DNA from: an uncultured bacterium
Lineage (GTDB): Bacteria > Bacillota > Clostridia > Lachnospirales > Lachnospiraceae
DNA length: 13,450 nucleotides
Assembly (NCBI GenBank): GCA_947071365.1
Contig: CAMTFT010000011.1
Coordinates: 1 to 13,450 of the forward strand
Direction of reading: 5' to 3'
Shown here: piece by piece, positions 7,066 to 13,405 of the stretch
Position numbering within the stretch: the stretch's first letter is position 1
Layout of the letters: each line of letters opens with the position of its first letter
Translations under genes and position numbers: made by a program
Notes under the pieces: generated by a model
The model's input: only the letters and a program-made list of their open reading frames with translations
Told to the model about the DNA's origin: nothing
The model's database searches: none

Positions 7066-7140
7066 CCTGCCCTGGCCCGGAATATCTCAGAGAAGGGCCT
7101 GTAGGGGTGTCCACTCTGAGATATTCCGAGCCAGGGCAGG
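7066..7140 (-). repeat. Palindromic repeat element, copy 1 (long hairpin)
   Basis: A 27-bp stem closes a 21-base loop. The inner 46 bases (7080-7125) match copy 2 at 44 of 46 positions. The outer arm (CCTGCCCTGGC with GCCAGGGCAGG) is unrelated to copy 2. The single arm mismatch is U-G on the minus-strand transcript but C-A on the plus strand, so it fits folding of the minus-strand RNA. It sits between the LRR stop and the VWA binding site. No T-run follows on the minus strand, so a plain terminator is unlikely. Confidence 0.85.
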
Positions 7141-7153
7141 CTTTTCACACAGG

Positions 7154-8281
7154 CTATAGCTCCAGCCGTTTTCTTGTGGCCCGCCTGCTGCCGCGCCGGC
7201 AATCCATCAGGTAGCTGACAGCCTCCGCATAATGAAGCCGCGTAGCCTGCTCCAGAAGCTGCTCCAAAAGCTGTTCTCGGCCCGCGATGTCTGCTATCAG
7301 GCCCATAAGCCATCTGACACCCTCCAAATCACGGCCGTCAATCATCCACGTTCCAAGTTCCAAAGCGTGCTCCTTCACATACGATTCATACTGCTGTCTG
7401 GCTCTCTGTCCAAGGCCCAGTGGATGCTGCAGCCGCCCTGTCACCAGCCTTGCAAGTACCTCGCTGCTCTCCCACGCCATCGCCTGGGGAAACAGCGTAT
7501 CATACTGCGCAAAATCAAACCTTCTCCCCTGAAAACAATTCCGGTAGAAGATACCGCTGCCGTGTACGTGGGTCTCCAGAATCCGGGCAGGCGTGTTTTC
7601 AACGCCCTCCTCATAAAATTCCGGGAATACCAGCATCGCCTTATTATATGACTGCCCTGCCTCATTTGTATTTCCAGAAACGTGATGCCCCAACTTAGCG
7701 GACTGGAGCGCTGTCGGACCGGCAACCGTCTCTTTTGTCTCTCCAGGGCAGTAATACTCCACCACGAGCGTCTCCGGAAGCTCGTCCAGCACATCTTTCA
7801 GATAAGATTTCCCGTTTTCATCCGTATATACCCGCAGCCTGCGGACGCGGTGGCAGCGCGTAAAAACGCCGCTTCCCCAGTCCGTCAGACTGCCGCAAAA
7901 TTCAATCCGCTGCAGGCTGCCGCAATCATAAAAGCAGTACCGTCCCACGCGGCACACCGTCTTTGGAAGCACGATCTCCTCCAATTGCTCCCCGCAAAGT
8001 ACGGGGCCTTCCAAAGATGCCTCAGCGTCTGTCTCCCCTTGAAATGATTCCGGCACATAGATTTTGACCGTACCGTCTTTTACTCTCCTGACAAGCTCCC
8101 GCACCTCCATATGAGTCGAAAATGCGTAAGGCGCAAGCTCCGTCACCGGATATCCATCTATCTGCGCCGGAATCTCCGCCCTCGTATCACGAGAAAAACA
8201 GCGCCATATCACTGCGCTGTCTTTCCTGATCTCATATGCAAATGACTGCGCCGCTTTTGCGGCAGTCCCTTCTTCCTGCAT
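7154..8281 (-). CDS. BspA-type leucine-rich repeat protein
   Basis: A 375-aa probable protein-interaction protein; no enzymatic motif was seen. Residues about 22-175 contain degenerate BspA/LRR_5-like repeats: EIPAQIDGYPVTELAPYAFS (36-55), EEIVLPKTVCRVGRYCFYDC (101-120), then SLQRIEFCGSLTDWGSGVF (122-140). The C-terminal part (about 315-362) is helical, with an ankyrin-like LLEQATRLHYAEAVSYLMD. There is no signal peptide, anchor or sorting motif, which is unusual for BspA repeats (often surface proteins) and argues for a cytosolic role. The ATG at 8281 follows AGGAAAGGA with suitable spacing. It lies upstream of the VWA and MoxR genes in the same direction, flanked on both sides by copies of one palindromic element. 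A role as substrate adaptor for the MoxR/VWA pair is inference. Confidence 0.75.
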   Translation of the reverse strand: MQEEGTAAKAAQSFAYEIRKDSAVIWRCFSRDTRAEIPAQIDGYPVTELAPYAFSTHMEVRELVRRVKDGTVKIYVPESFQGETDAEASLEGPVLCGEQLEEIVLPKTVCRVGRYCFYDCGSLQRIEFCGSLTDWGSGVFTRCHRVRRLRVYTDENGKSYLKDVLDELPETLVVEYYCPGETKETVAGPTALQSAKLGHHVSGNTNEAGQSYNKAMLVFPEFYEEGVENTPARILETHVHGSGIFYRNCFQGRRFDFAQYDTLFPQAMAWESSEVLARLVTGRLQHPLGLGQRARQQYESYVKEHALELGTWMIDGRDLEGVRWLMGLIADIAGREQLLEQLLEQATRLHYAEAVSYLMDCRRGSRRATRKRLEL

Positions 8282-8324
8282 TTGTATGTCCTTTCCTGAA
8301 TCTACCCATTAAATTAATACAGCA

Positions 8325-8388
8325 CAGGTTCAGAATATCTCAGAGAAGGACCTGTAGGAGTGTCCACTCTGAGATATTTCTGAACCCG
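8325..8388 (-). repeat. Palindromic repeat element, copy 2 (long hairpin)
   Basis: Its core at 8333-8378 is nearly identical to 7080-7125 and in the same orientation. Its outer arms (CAGGTTCAG with CTGAACCCG) differ in sequence from copy 1 but still pair, with one bulged base and one G-U pair on the minus-strand RNA. It starts seven bases after the lysC stop codon, before the LRR gene. No T-run follows on the minus strand. Confidence 0.85.
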
Positions 8389-8395
8389 GCTTATT

Positions 8396-9718
8396 TTATT
8401 TCAGATTTGTCAACACAAAAATATCATAGATTGCCTTTACCGCGCGCTCAAAATCTTCATTTTTTACGCCGATAATAATATTCAGCTCGCTGGAGCCCTG
8501 GTCGATCATCTTGACGTTGACGTTTGCATGGGAAAGCGCTGCAAAAATCCTGCCGGCAGTTCCGCGGTTTGCCCGCATACCGCGGCCCACCACGGCGATC
8601 AGCGCCAGATCGGATTCCAGATCAAGCATATCCGGGGCTACGGCACGGTGAAGGCCGGAAATTACCCTCTGCTCTTTCTCCATAAACTCGGACTGGTGCA
8701 CGATGACCGTAAAAGTATCAATGCCGGAGGGTACGTGTTCAAAGGAGATTCCGTTTTCTTCAAATACCTGAAGAACCTTCCGTCCAAAACCTATCTCAGC
8801 GTTCATCATATCTTTTTCAATATTGATGGCACAAAAGCCCTTCTTGCCCGCAATACCGGTAATTGTGTATTTCGGCTGACGGCATGTGCTCTCCACAATC
8901 AGAGTGCCCGGATCCTGGGGACGGTTCGTATTTTTGATGTTGATCGGAATGCCTTCCCTGCGGAGCGGGAATATCGCGTCCGCATGAAGTACCGTTGCAC
9001 CCATGTAGGACAGCTCCCGAAGCTCCCGGTACGTAATCGTCTCAATCGTTGCCGGGTCATCCACGATATGCGGATCTGTCACAAGGAAGCCGGAAACGTC
9101 CGTCCAGTTCTCATACAGATCTGCATGCACGGCACGGGCCACGATAGAACCTGTGATATCGGAACCGCCTCTGGAAAAGGTCTTGATGGTTCCGTCCTCC
9201 ATTGCACCGTAAAAGCCCGGAATAACAGCGTTTGCAACGCCCTCCAGCCTCTTCTGCATGAGCCGGTTCGTCAGTTCCGAATCAAATACGCCGTCCTCAT
9301 CAAAGCGGATCACCTCCGCAGCATCGATGAATTCATACTCCAGATAGGCTGCCATGATGATGCCGTTCAGGTATTCCCCGCGGGAAGCCGCATAATCACT
9401 TCCTGAATGAGCCGCAAAAGCTTCCTTTATCTTCTCAAACTCGCTCTCCAGGGACAATTCCAGTGACAGGCCGTCAATGATCTCCTGATATCTGGCAGCG
9501 ATCGCCGCTATTTTTTCACCCAGAGCCCTCTCATCCCCGGATGACTGGTAACAGTCGTAAAGCATATCCGTTACCTTCGTATCCTCCGAATACCTTTTTC
9601 CCGGAGCCGACGGCACAACAAATCTTCTTCCGCTGTCATTATGGATGATCTCTCCAACCTTGCGAAACTGCTCCGCACTTGCGAGAGAGCTTCCTCCGAA
9701 TTTGACTACTTTTTTCAT
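8396..9718 (-). CDS. lysC: Aspartate kinase (aspartokinase)
   Basis: Phosphorylates aspartate to 4-aspartyl phosphate, the first committed step towards lysine, threonine and methionine. The 440-aa protein is a monofunctional aspartokinase. The N-terminal kinase signature is VVKFGGSSLAS (4-14), and the active-site segment is FSRGGSDITGSIVARAV. GATVLHADAIFPLRR is a further family motif. The C-terminal 150 or so residues carry two ACT domains (ITGIAGKKGFCAINI and LALIAVVGRGM), the usual site of lysine/threonine feedback. The ATG at 9718 has GGAGGAA four bases upstream; an earlier in-frame TTG lies within that site and was rejected. It is the third gene after dapA and dapB and probably shares their riboswitch-controlled transcript. 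It is followed at once by palindromic repeat copy 2. Confidence 0.95.
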   Translation of the reverse strand: MKKVVKFGGSSLASAEQFRKVGEIIHNDSGRRFVVPSAPGKRYSEDTKVTDMLYDCYQSSGDERALGEKIAAIAARYQEIIDGLSLELSLESEFEKIKEAFAAHSGSDYAASRGEYLNGIIMAAYLEYEFIDAAEVIRFDEDGVFDSELTNRLMQKRLEGVANAVIPGFYGAMEDGTIKTFSRGGSDITGSIVARAVHADLYENWTDVSGFLVTDPHIVDDPATIETITYRELRELSYMGATVLHADAIFPLRREGIPINIKNTNRPQDPGTLIVESTCRQPKYTITGIAGKKGFCAINIEKDMMNAEIGFGRKVLQVFEENGISFEHVPSGIDTFTVIVHQSEFMEKEQRVISGLHRAVAPDMLDLESDLALIAVVGRGMRANRGTAGRIFAALSHANVNVKMIDQGSSELNIIIGVKNEDFERAVKAIYDIFVLTNLK

Positions 9719-9801
9719 AAGTTCCTCCAACTAATTAACTTTATCTGAACCTGCGCCTTTCCTGGCTAAACTAACACTGCCTTATTCATATATTGCGTTT
9801 C

Positions 9802-10560
9802 TCATCCGCAGACAACATCTCCCATATCGTAGAAGCCCGCCGGTTTTCCCGCCATATATTTTGCCGCCTGTACCGCGCCCTTGGCGAATACGCTCTTGGA
9901 ATACGCCGTATGTTTGAACTCGATCACCTCATCCAGACCTGCGAAGATCACCTCATGCTCTCCGACGATGTTTCCGCCACGCACAGCGCTGATGCCGATT
10001 TCATACTTGTCTCTGCGTCTGCGCTCTTTTGTTCTGTCGTACGTATATTCGTACTGCTGATCCAGCGCCTCATTCAGGCTGTCCGCCAGCGCAAGCGCCG
10101 TGCCGCTGGGTGCGTCCACCTTCAGATTGTGGTGCTTCTCCACGATCTCCATATCAAAACCTGCCGGAGCCAGAAGCTTTGCCGCATCTTTGATAAGCTT
10201 CAGCAGCATGTTGATGCCGAGAGACATGTTGGCGGACTTCATCACCGCCGTCTCCCCCGCTGCAGCCCTGATCTGCGCAAGCTGCTCCTCGGAGTATCCC
10301 GTTGTACAGAAAATCGCAGCCACATGATTTTTCGTACAGTAGGCAAGCAGACCATCCAGCGCCTTCGGTGATGAAAAATCGATCACCACATCCGCCGCAA
10401 TATCACAGTCTTCGATATTCGTAAATACCGGGTACTTTTTATCTCCATTATCTGCGAGATCGATTCCCGCCACGATCTCGGCATTCTCATCCGCCGCAAC
10501 GATCTCCGTCACCGTACGTCCCATATATCCGTTGCAACCGCTCAAAATAATTCTGACCAT
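9802..10560 (-). CDS. dapB: 4-hydroxy-tetrahydrodipicolinate reductase
   Basis: Reduces the dapA product to tetrahydrodipicolinate with NAD(P)H in the diaminopimelate/lysine pathway. The 252-aa length is usual for Firmicutes. The Rossmann nucleotide loop is GCNGYMGR (8-15), and CTTGYSEEQL (85-94) is a conserved cofactor-side segment. The family signature EKHHNLKVDAPSGTA (141-155) carries H143/H144, K147 and the substrate-binding PSGTA. The ATG at 10560 is preceded by GAGGAT and an A-run. It is separated from dapA by a 37-bp tandem repeat and from lysC by 83 bp without evident signals. A weak internal promoter (10605-10633) might give it some independence from the riboswitch. Confidence 0.95.
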   Translation of the reverse strand: MVRIILSGCNGYMGRTVTEIVAADENAEIVAGIDLADNGDKKYPVFTNIEDCDIAADVVIDFSSPKALDGLLAYCTKNHVAAIFCTTGYSEEQLAQIRAAAGETAVMKSANMSLGINMLLKLIKDAAKLLAPAGFDMEIVEKHHNLKVDAPSGTALALADSLNEALDQQYEYTYDRTKERRRRDKYEIGISAVRGGNIVGEHEVIFAGLDEVIEFKHTAYSKSVFAKGAVQAAKYMAGKPAGFYDMGDVVCG

Positions 10561-10604
10561 TTTTTTATCCTCATTTCTGCCTCGTAAACGATACGAAAGC
10601 TTCT

Positions 10605-10633
10605 GTCATATTATCACTGCCGTTCCCTGTCAC
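10605..10633 (-). promoter_or_regulatory. Possible internal promoter before dapB
   Basis: On the minus strand GTGACA (10628-10633) and TATGAC (10605-10610) are spaced by 17 bases, 45 bases before the dapB start. The -35-like GTGACA lies in the tandem repeat. The match is modest (5/6 and 4/6). Confidence 0.3.
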
Positions 10634-10710
10634 TATTGAGAATGAAACAACATTTGCCACTCTCTGTCACTATTAGGAATGAAACAACATTTGCCGTTCC
10701 CTTCCACTAT
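10618..10710 (-). repeat. 37-bp tandem repeat between dapA and dapB
   Basis: The motif TGCC recurs with exact 37-base spacing at 10618, 10655 and 10692. On the minus strand the units are ATAGTG..AGRGARYGGCA followed by AATGTTGTTTCATTC. There are two full units and a third boundary unit whose ATAG includes the dapA stop codon (TAG, 10707-10709). Because the intervening segments are near-identical, this is a tandem repeat and not a CRISPR array. Confidence 0.85.
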
Positions 10711-11591
10711 AAAATCCCGTAATTCTTCATTGCCTTTTCAAGACGCTGTACGTTCGCGTCCTCCATCTCACAGAGCGGCCCCCGAAGTGGCCCTACCTCT
10801 TTGCCCATCAGGTTCAGCGCCGTCTTGACCGGAATCGGATTGACCTCACAGAACAGCGCATCCACCATCTCAATGGCCTGAAGCTGCAGCTCGCAGCTCT
10901 TCTTCACATCTCCTGCCAAATAAGATGATGCAATTTCATGTGCCTGTCTCGGAGCCACGTTGGACAAAACTGAGATGACACCCAATCCTCCCAGGGACAT
11001 GATCGGCACGATCTGATCATCGTTGCCGGAGTACAGATCGATCTTGCCGTCTGTAAGGCTCATCAGCTTCGCCACCTGGGAAATATTTCCCGACGCTTCC
11101 TTCACACCGACAATATTCTCTACGTTCTTCACCAGATATGCCACTGTCTCTGGAAGAAGGTTGCAGCCTGTACGGCTCGGTACGTTATACAGGATGATCG
11201 GAAGGGAAACAGACTCGGCGATCTTCGTATAGTGAGCTTTCAGACCCTTCTGCGTCGCCTTATTGTAGTACGGCGTTACGAGAAGCAATCCGTCTGCCCC
11301 GGCCTTCTCCGCCTCCTGCGAAAGATAGATCGCCGTCTCTGTACAGTTTGAGCCTGTTCCTGCGATGACCGGAATCCGCTTCGCCACCTTATTTATCGCA
11401 TACCGGATCACGTCCAGATGCTCCTCATGCGTCAAAGTAGAAGACTCTCCCGTCGTTCCGCAGATGATAATGGCATCCGTCCCGCCTGCGATCTGCTCTT
11501 CCAGAAGCTCTCCCAGCTTATCATAATTTACCTCTCCATTGTCATACATCGGCGTAACGATCGCAACGCCCGCTCCCTTAAAAATAGCCAT
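10707..11591 (-). CDS. dapA: 4-hydroxy-tetrahydrodipicolinate synthase
   Basis: Condenses pyruvate with aspartate semialdehyde, the first step dedicated to diaminopimelate and lysine. The 294-aa TIM-barrel protein has the expected motifs: GTTGES (45-50), YNVPSRTG with Y135 and R140, and the Schiff-base lysine K164 in VGVKEASGN. SGNDDQIVPIMSLGGLGVIS (188-207) is the conserved C-terminal barrel segment. The start is the ATG at 11591 with AAGGAGGG just upstream; the frame is open further, but only by running back through the riboswitch and terminator. First gene of the dapA-dapB-lysC run, with a leader of about 350 bases carrying a lysine riboswitch. Confidence 0.97.
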   Translation of the reverse strand: MAIFKGAGVAIVTPMYDNGEVNYDKLGELLEEQIAGGTDAIIICGTTGESSTLTHEEHLDVIRYAINKVAKRIPVIAGTGSNCTETAIYLSQEAEKAGADGLLLVTPYYNKATQKGLKAHYTKIAESVSLPIILYNVPSRTGCNLLPETVAYLVKNVENIVGVKEASGNISQVAKLMSLTDGKIDLYSGNDDQIVPIMSLGGLGVISVLSNVAPRQAHEIASSYLAGDVKKSCELQLQAIEMVDALFCEVNPIPVKTALNLMGKEVGPLRGPLCEMEDANVQRLEKAMKNYGIL

Positions 11592-11626
11592 AATTACCCT
11601 CCTTAAAAATAGAATCCCTGCGCAAT

Positions 11627-11704
11627 CGAGCAGAAAAGATACGATCTGACCTGCTCGCCGCACCGCCCGCGTTCTGCCCCGGCAGAAATTTTCCCTGCAC
11701 GGGC
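11627..11704 (-). other. Two further hairpins in the dapA leader
   Basis: Between the attenuator and the dapA binding site lie two predicted hairpins. One pairs CGAGCAG with CTGCTCG (11627-11633 and 11651-11657), with an inner AGAT/ATCT. The other pairs TTCTGCC with GGCAGAA (11672-11678 and 11681-11687), enclosed by GCCCG/CGGGC (11665-11669 and 11700-11704). Neither has a T-run. Their role is unknown. Confidence 0.45.
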
Positions 11705-11712
11705 ATGTGCAT

Positions 11713-11740
11713 AAAAAGGGGCTGTCGATAAACAGCCCCC
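11713..11740 (-). terminator. Attenuator terminator of the lysine riboswitch
   Basis: On the minus strand GGGGCTGT, a six-base loop (TTATCG) and ACAGCCCC are followed by TTTTT. It lies about 30 bases after the aptamer and before dapA. This is the expression platform: lysine binding is expected to favour this hairpin and stop transcription early. Confidence 0.93.
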
Positions 11741-11759
11741 AAAGAATATACAGATACAT

Positions 11760-11940
11760 TTTCTTCAGATAGCTCTCCATCGTAATACGATGACAGTCAT
11801 ATGGTTCTTCACCACATGCCCAAAAAAGCAGTCTTCGGAACTGCCTTCTTTCGGCGCTTTCCCCTTTCCACAGCATTCATCTGCGCCCGAACACATCCTG
11901 CTGCTTACTGTTGAATCACGCAACCTCTATCAATCTCAAA
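11760..11940 (-). promoter_or_regulatory. Lysine riboswitch (L box)
   Basis: Read on the minus strand, this matches the lysine aptamer consensus. It opens with GATAGAGGTTGCGTG (P1 and the AGAGG-GCG core), then AGTAAG. GGGGAAAGCGCCGAAAG follows at the central junction, then a GC hairpin (GGCAGTTCCGAAGACTGC) and ACTGTCATCG. The closing strand is CGATGGAGAGCTATC, whose CTATC (11768-11772) pairs with GATAG (11927-11931). It starts within about 15 bases of the predicted transcription start and is followed by an intrinsic terminator, so lysine should repress dapA and downstream genes by early termination. Exact ends are approximate. Confidence 0.95.
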
Positions 11941-11949
11941 ATTTATCTT

Positions 11950-11978
11950 ACTATAGCACTATTCAATTGTCTTGTCAA
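11950..11978 (-). promoter_or_regulatory. Promoter of the lysine operon
   Basis: On the minus strand a perfect TTGACA (11973-11978), a 17-base spacer and TATAGT (11950-11955, one mismatch) lie just before the riboswitch. It begins 34 bases after the end of the CobA-like gene. Confidence 0.92.
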
Positions 11979-12012
11979 CGGGTTCCGCGCAGAATTCCGC
12001 TTGCTTCCCGCC

Positions 12013-12516
12013 TCACGCTTCCTCCGACCTGTAGGAAGTCACCAGCTCCGTCACCTCATCCACGTAGGGCCAAAGCTCTTCGCATCGGCTCGTTCCAGTC
12101 AGATAAAGCTCCGTCTCGTCCCCCACAGCATCGATCAGGCCGTGCAGCTCGTCGATCGTGACGATCCCCTTATCGGTCAAACCCAGTATCTCATCAAGAA
12201 TCAATACATCACACTCTTCCGTCACAAGGACCTTCTTGGCAAAATTCAGTCCGTTCTTGATATTCTGGACTTCATCCGCCTTCTCCCGTTCCGTCAGATT
12301 CTCATAATTCTCCGGGAACTTCTCAAAACGGAACAGCTTCACCTCCGGTTCAAGCCGCTTAAAGAAATCCATGCTCTCTCCTGACTGCTTCTCCTTAAGG
12401 AACTGTATCAGAACCACGCTTTTTCCCTCGCTGGCATCCCGCATGCCTTTTCCCAGCGCCGCGGAAGTCTTTCCTACGCCTGTACCGCAAAAGATGTGAA
12501 TATACCGTTTGCTCAT
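12013..12516 (-). CDS. CobA/BtuR-like corrinoid adenosyltransferase family protein
   Basis: Members of this family transfer adenosine from ATP to cob(I)alamin or cobinamide precursors. The 167-aa protein has the family layout: a P-loop at the N-terminus (CGTGVGKTSAALGKG, 10-24), IQFLKEKQSGE (37-47), LILDEI (105-110) and LYLTGTSRCEELWPYVDEV (137-155, compare LTGR...ADLVTE). The P-loop deviates from the usual GxGKGKTTAA: the first Lys is Val and the second Thr is Ser. The C-terminus is short. The start chosen is the ATG at 12516, with GAGG six bases upstream; several upstream ATGs are in frame. It has its own promoter and no cobalamin genes nearby, so substrate and activity are uncertain. Confidence 0.75.
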   Translation of the reverse strand: MSKRYIHIFCGTGVGKTSAALGKGMRDASEGKSVVLIQFLKEKQSGESMDFFKRLEPEVKLFRFEKFPENYENLTEREKADEVQNIKNGLNFAKKVLVTEECDVLILDEILGLTDKGIVTIDELHGLIDAVGDETELYLTGTSRCEELWPYVDEVTELVTSYRSEEA

Positions 12517-12629
12517 CATCCACCTCATCCATTTCCACAGCAAAGCAGACCCTCTGCGGTGCTTTGCCGTTGTTCATGACTGCAGGCTGCCTGTAGCCGC
12601 TTACATTCCGTCAATTGTACATTTCCATT

Positions 12630-12658
12630 ATTTTACTACAACTTTACATGGAATGCAA
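12630..12658 (-). promoter_or_regulatory. Promoter for the CobA-like gene
   Basis: On the minus strand TTGCAT (12653-12658), a 17-base spacer and TAAAAT (12630-12635) form a sigma-A-type promoter, 113 bases before the CobA-like start, leaving an untranslated leader of about 105 bases. No recognisable cobalamin riboswitch lies in that leader. Confidence 0.6.
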
Positions 12659-12705
12659 ACCTTATCTTGTGTCGGATTCATAATCGTCCATGCCGGCCAC
12701 AGACC

Positions 12706-12720
12706 GCCTTCTTCGAAGGC
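12706..12720 (-). other. Short perfect hairpin after ssb
   Basis: GCCTTC and GAAGGC pair around a three-base loop, 22 bases past the ssb stop. No T-run follows, so it is at best a weak terminator. The rest of 12544-12742 holds only the CobA-like promoter. Confidence 0.35.
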
Positions 12721-12742
12721 TATCCGCTACATGGCTGAACTT

Positions 12743-13369
12743 TTATTCCAGGTATTCCAGTTTGCTGACAGATACTTCGTATGCCACCCTTTTCTCCGTG
12801 GATTCATCATCCAGCTTCTTTACATACTCCCTGCTCTGTATTCTTCCCCATACCTGCACATGACCGCCCACCTCAAAGCCTGAAGTGAATCTCGCATTTC
12901 TCCCCCAGCAGATGCATGGGATGTAATCAGATTTGCCGTAGGGACGGTTCACCGCCAGCAGCATATCGGCAATCTCCCGCCCAAGCGGAGTCCGGCGGTA
13001 GACCGGCGTCTTGCAGATATACCCATCCAGGAAAATCTGATTGCTCTTTATCTTGTCACATTCCTCCTCCACAAAGCTGACCTCTCTGGCAAAAACAGAC
13101 AGCACCAGCTTGTTCTTCTTTTCCTCATGTCTGTTGTAGGAGCGGAACTGGCCGAAGATCTGTATGTACTCTCCTTCATAATCCTGTGTAACGTCAATCA
13201 GCCTCTCAGAGATCATTACCGGAATGATATCGGAGGAATCGCTCAGCCTCTGAACGGAAATATCCACCATGTAAAACCCTTCCCCAAACACTTCATGGCT
13301 GAAAGAAAATCCTGAAACGATTTTCCCCATGATGGACACCTGATTGTTTTCAATGATCTTATCTGTCAT
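12743..13369 (-). CDS. SSB-family protein, two-part clostridial type
   Basis: A probable single-stranded-DNA-binding protein of 208 aa, of the kind seen in Lachnospiraceae, where two OB-fold-like halves are fused. The first half (about 8-95) runs NNQVSIMGKIVSGFSFSHEV to GQFRSYNRH. The second (about 108-205) starts NQIFLDGYICKTPVYRRTPL and has the SSB-like ADMLLAVNRPYGKSDYIPC, WGRNARFTSGFEVGGHVQVW and GRIQSREY. It lacks the acidic C-terminal tail of canonical SSB, so it is probably a paralogue and not the replicative SSB. I chose the ATG at 13369 (MTDKIIENN, AGGGAG upstream); an ATG seven codons earlier is possible. The frame's further extension, starting MYKRQ, is translated adapter and not real. 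Its promoter lies beyond the contig end. Confidence 0.8.
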   Translation of the reverse strand: MTDKIIENNQVSIMGKIVSGFSFSHEVFGEGFYMVDISVQRLSDSSDIIPVMISERLIDVTQDYEGEYIQIFGQFRSYNRHEEKKNKLVLSVFAREVSFVEEECDKIKSNQIFLDGYICKTPVYRRTPLGREIADMLLAVNRPYGKSDYIPCICWGRNARFTSGFEVGGHVQVWGRIQSREYVKKLDDESTEKRVAYEVSVSKLEYLE

Positions 13370-13405
13370 AAATCTTAGTTCTCCCTTCATACGAAGTATC
13401 TCTTC

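Noticed and set aside
7035..7313. 93-codon upstream extension of the VWA gene
   Set aside because: It would read through the long hairpin and overlap the LRR gene end, whereas the ATG at 7034 has an ideal ribosome binding site.
8528..9406. Long plus-strand open frame opposite lysC
   Set aside because: It is antisense to a clear aspartokinase, has no recognisable domain or binding site, and reflects codon bias of the true gene.
10618..10710. Short CRISPR array
   Set aside because: The whole 37-bp units, including what would be spacers, are nearly identical, and no cas genes are present.
11592..11876. Upstream extension of dapA by 95 codons
   Set aside because: It would translate the riboswitch and terminator; the ATG at 11591 with AAGGAGGG gives the standard-length enzyme.
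12395..12577. 60-codon minus-strand frame overlapping the CobA-like gene start
   Set aside because: Most of it overlaps the CobA-like coding region in another frame and it has no family features.
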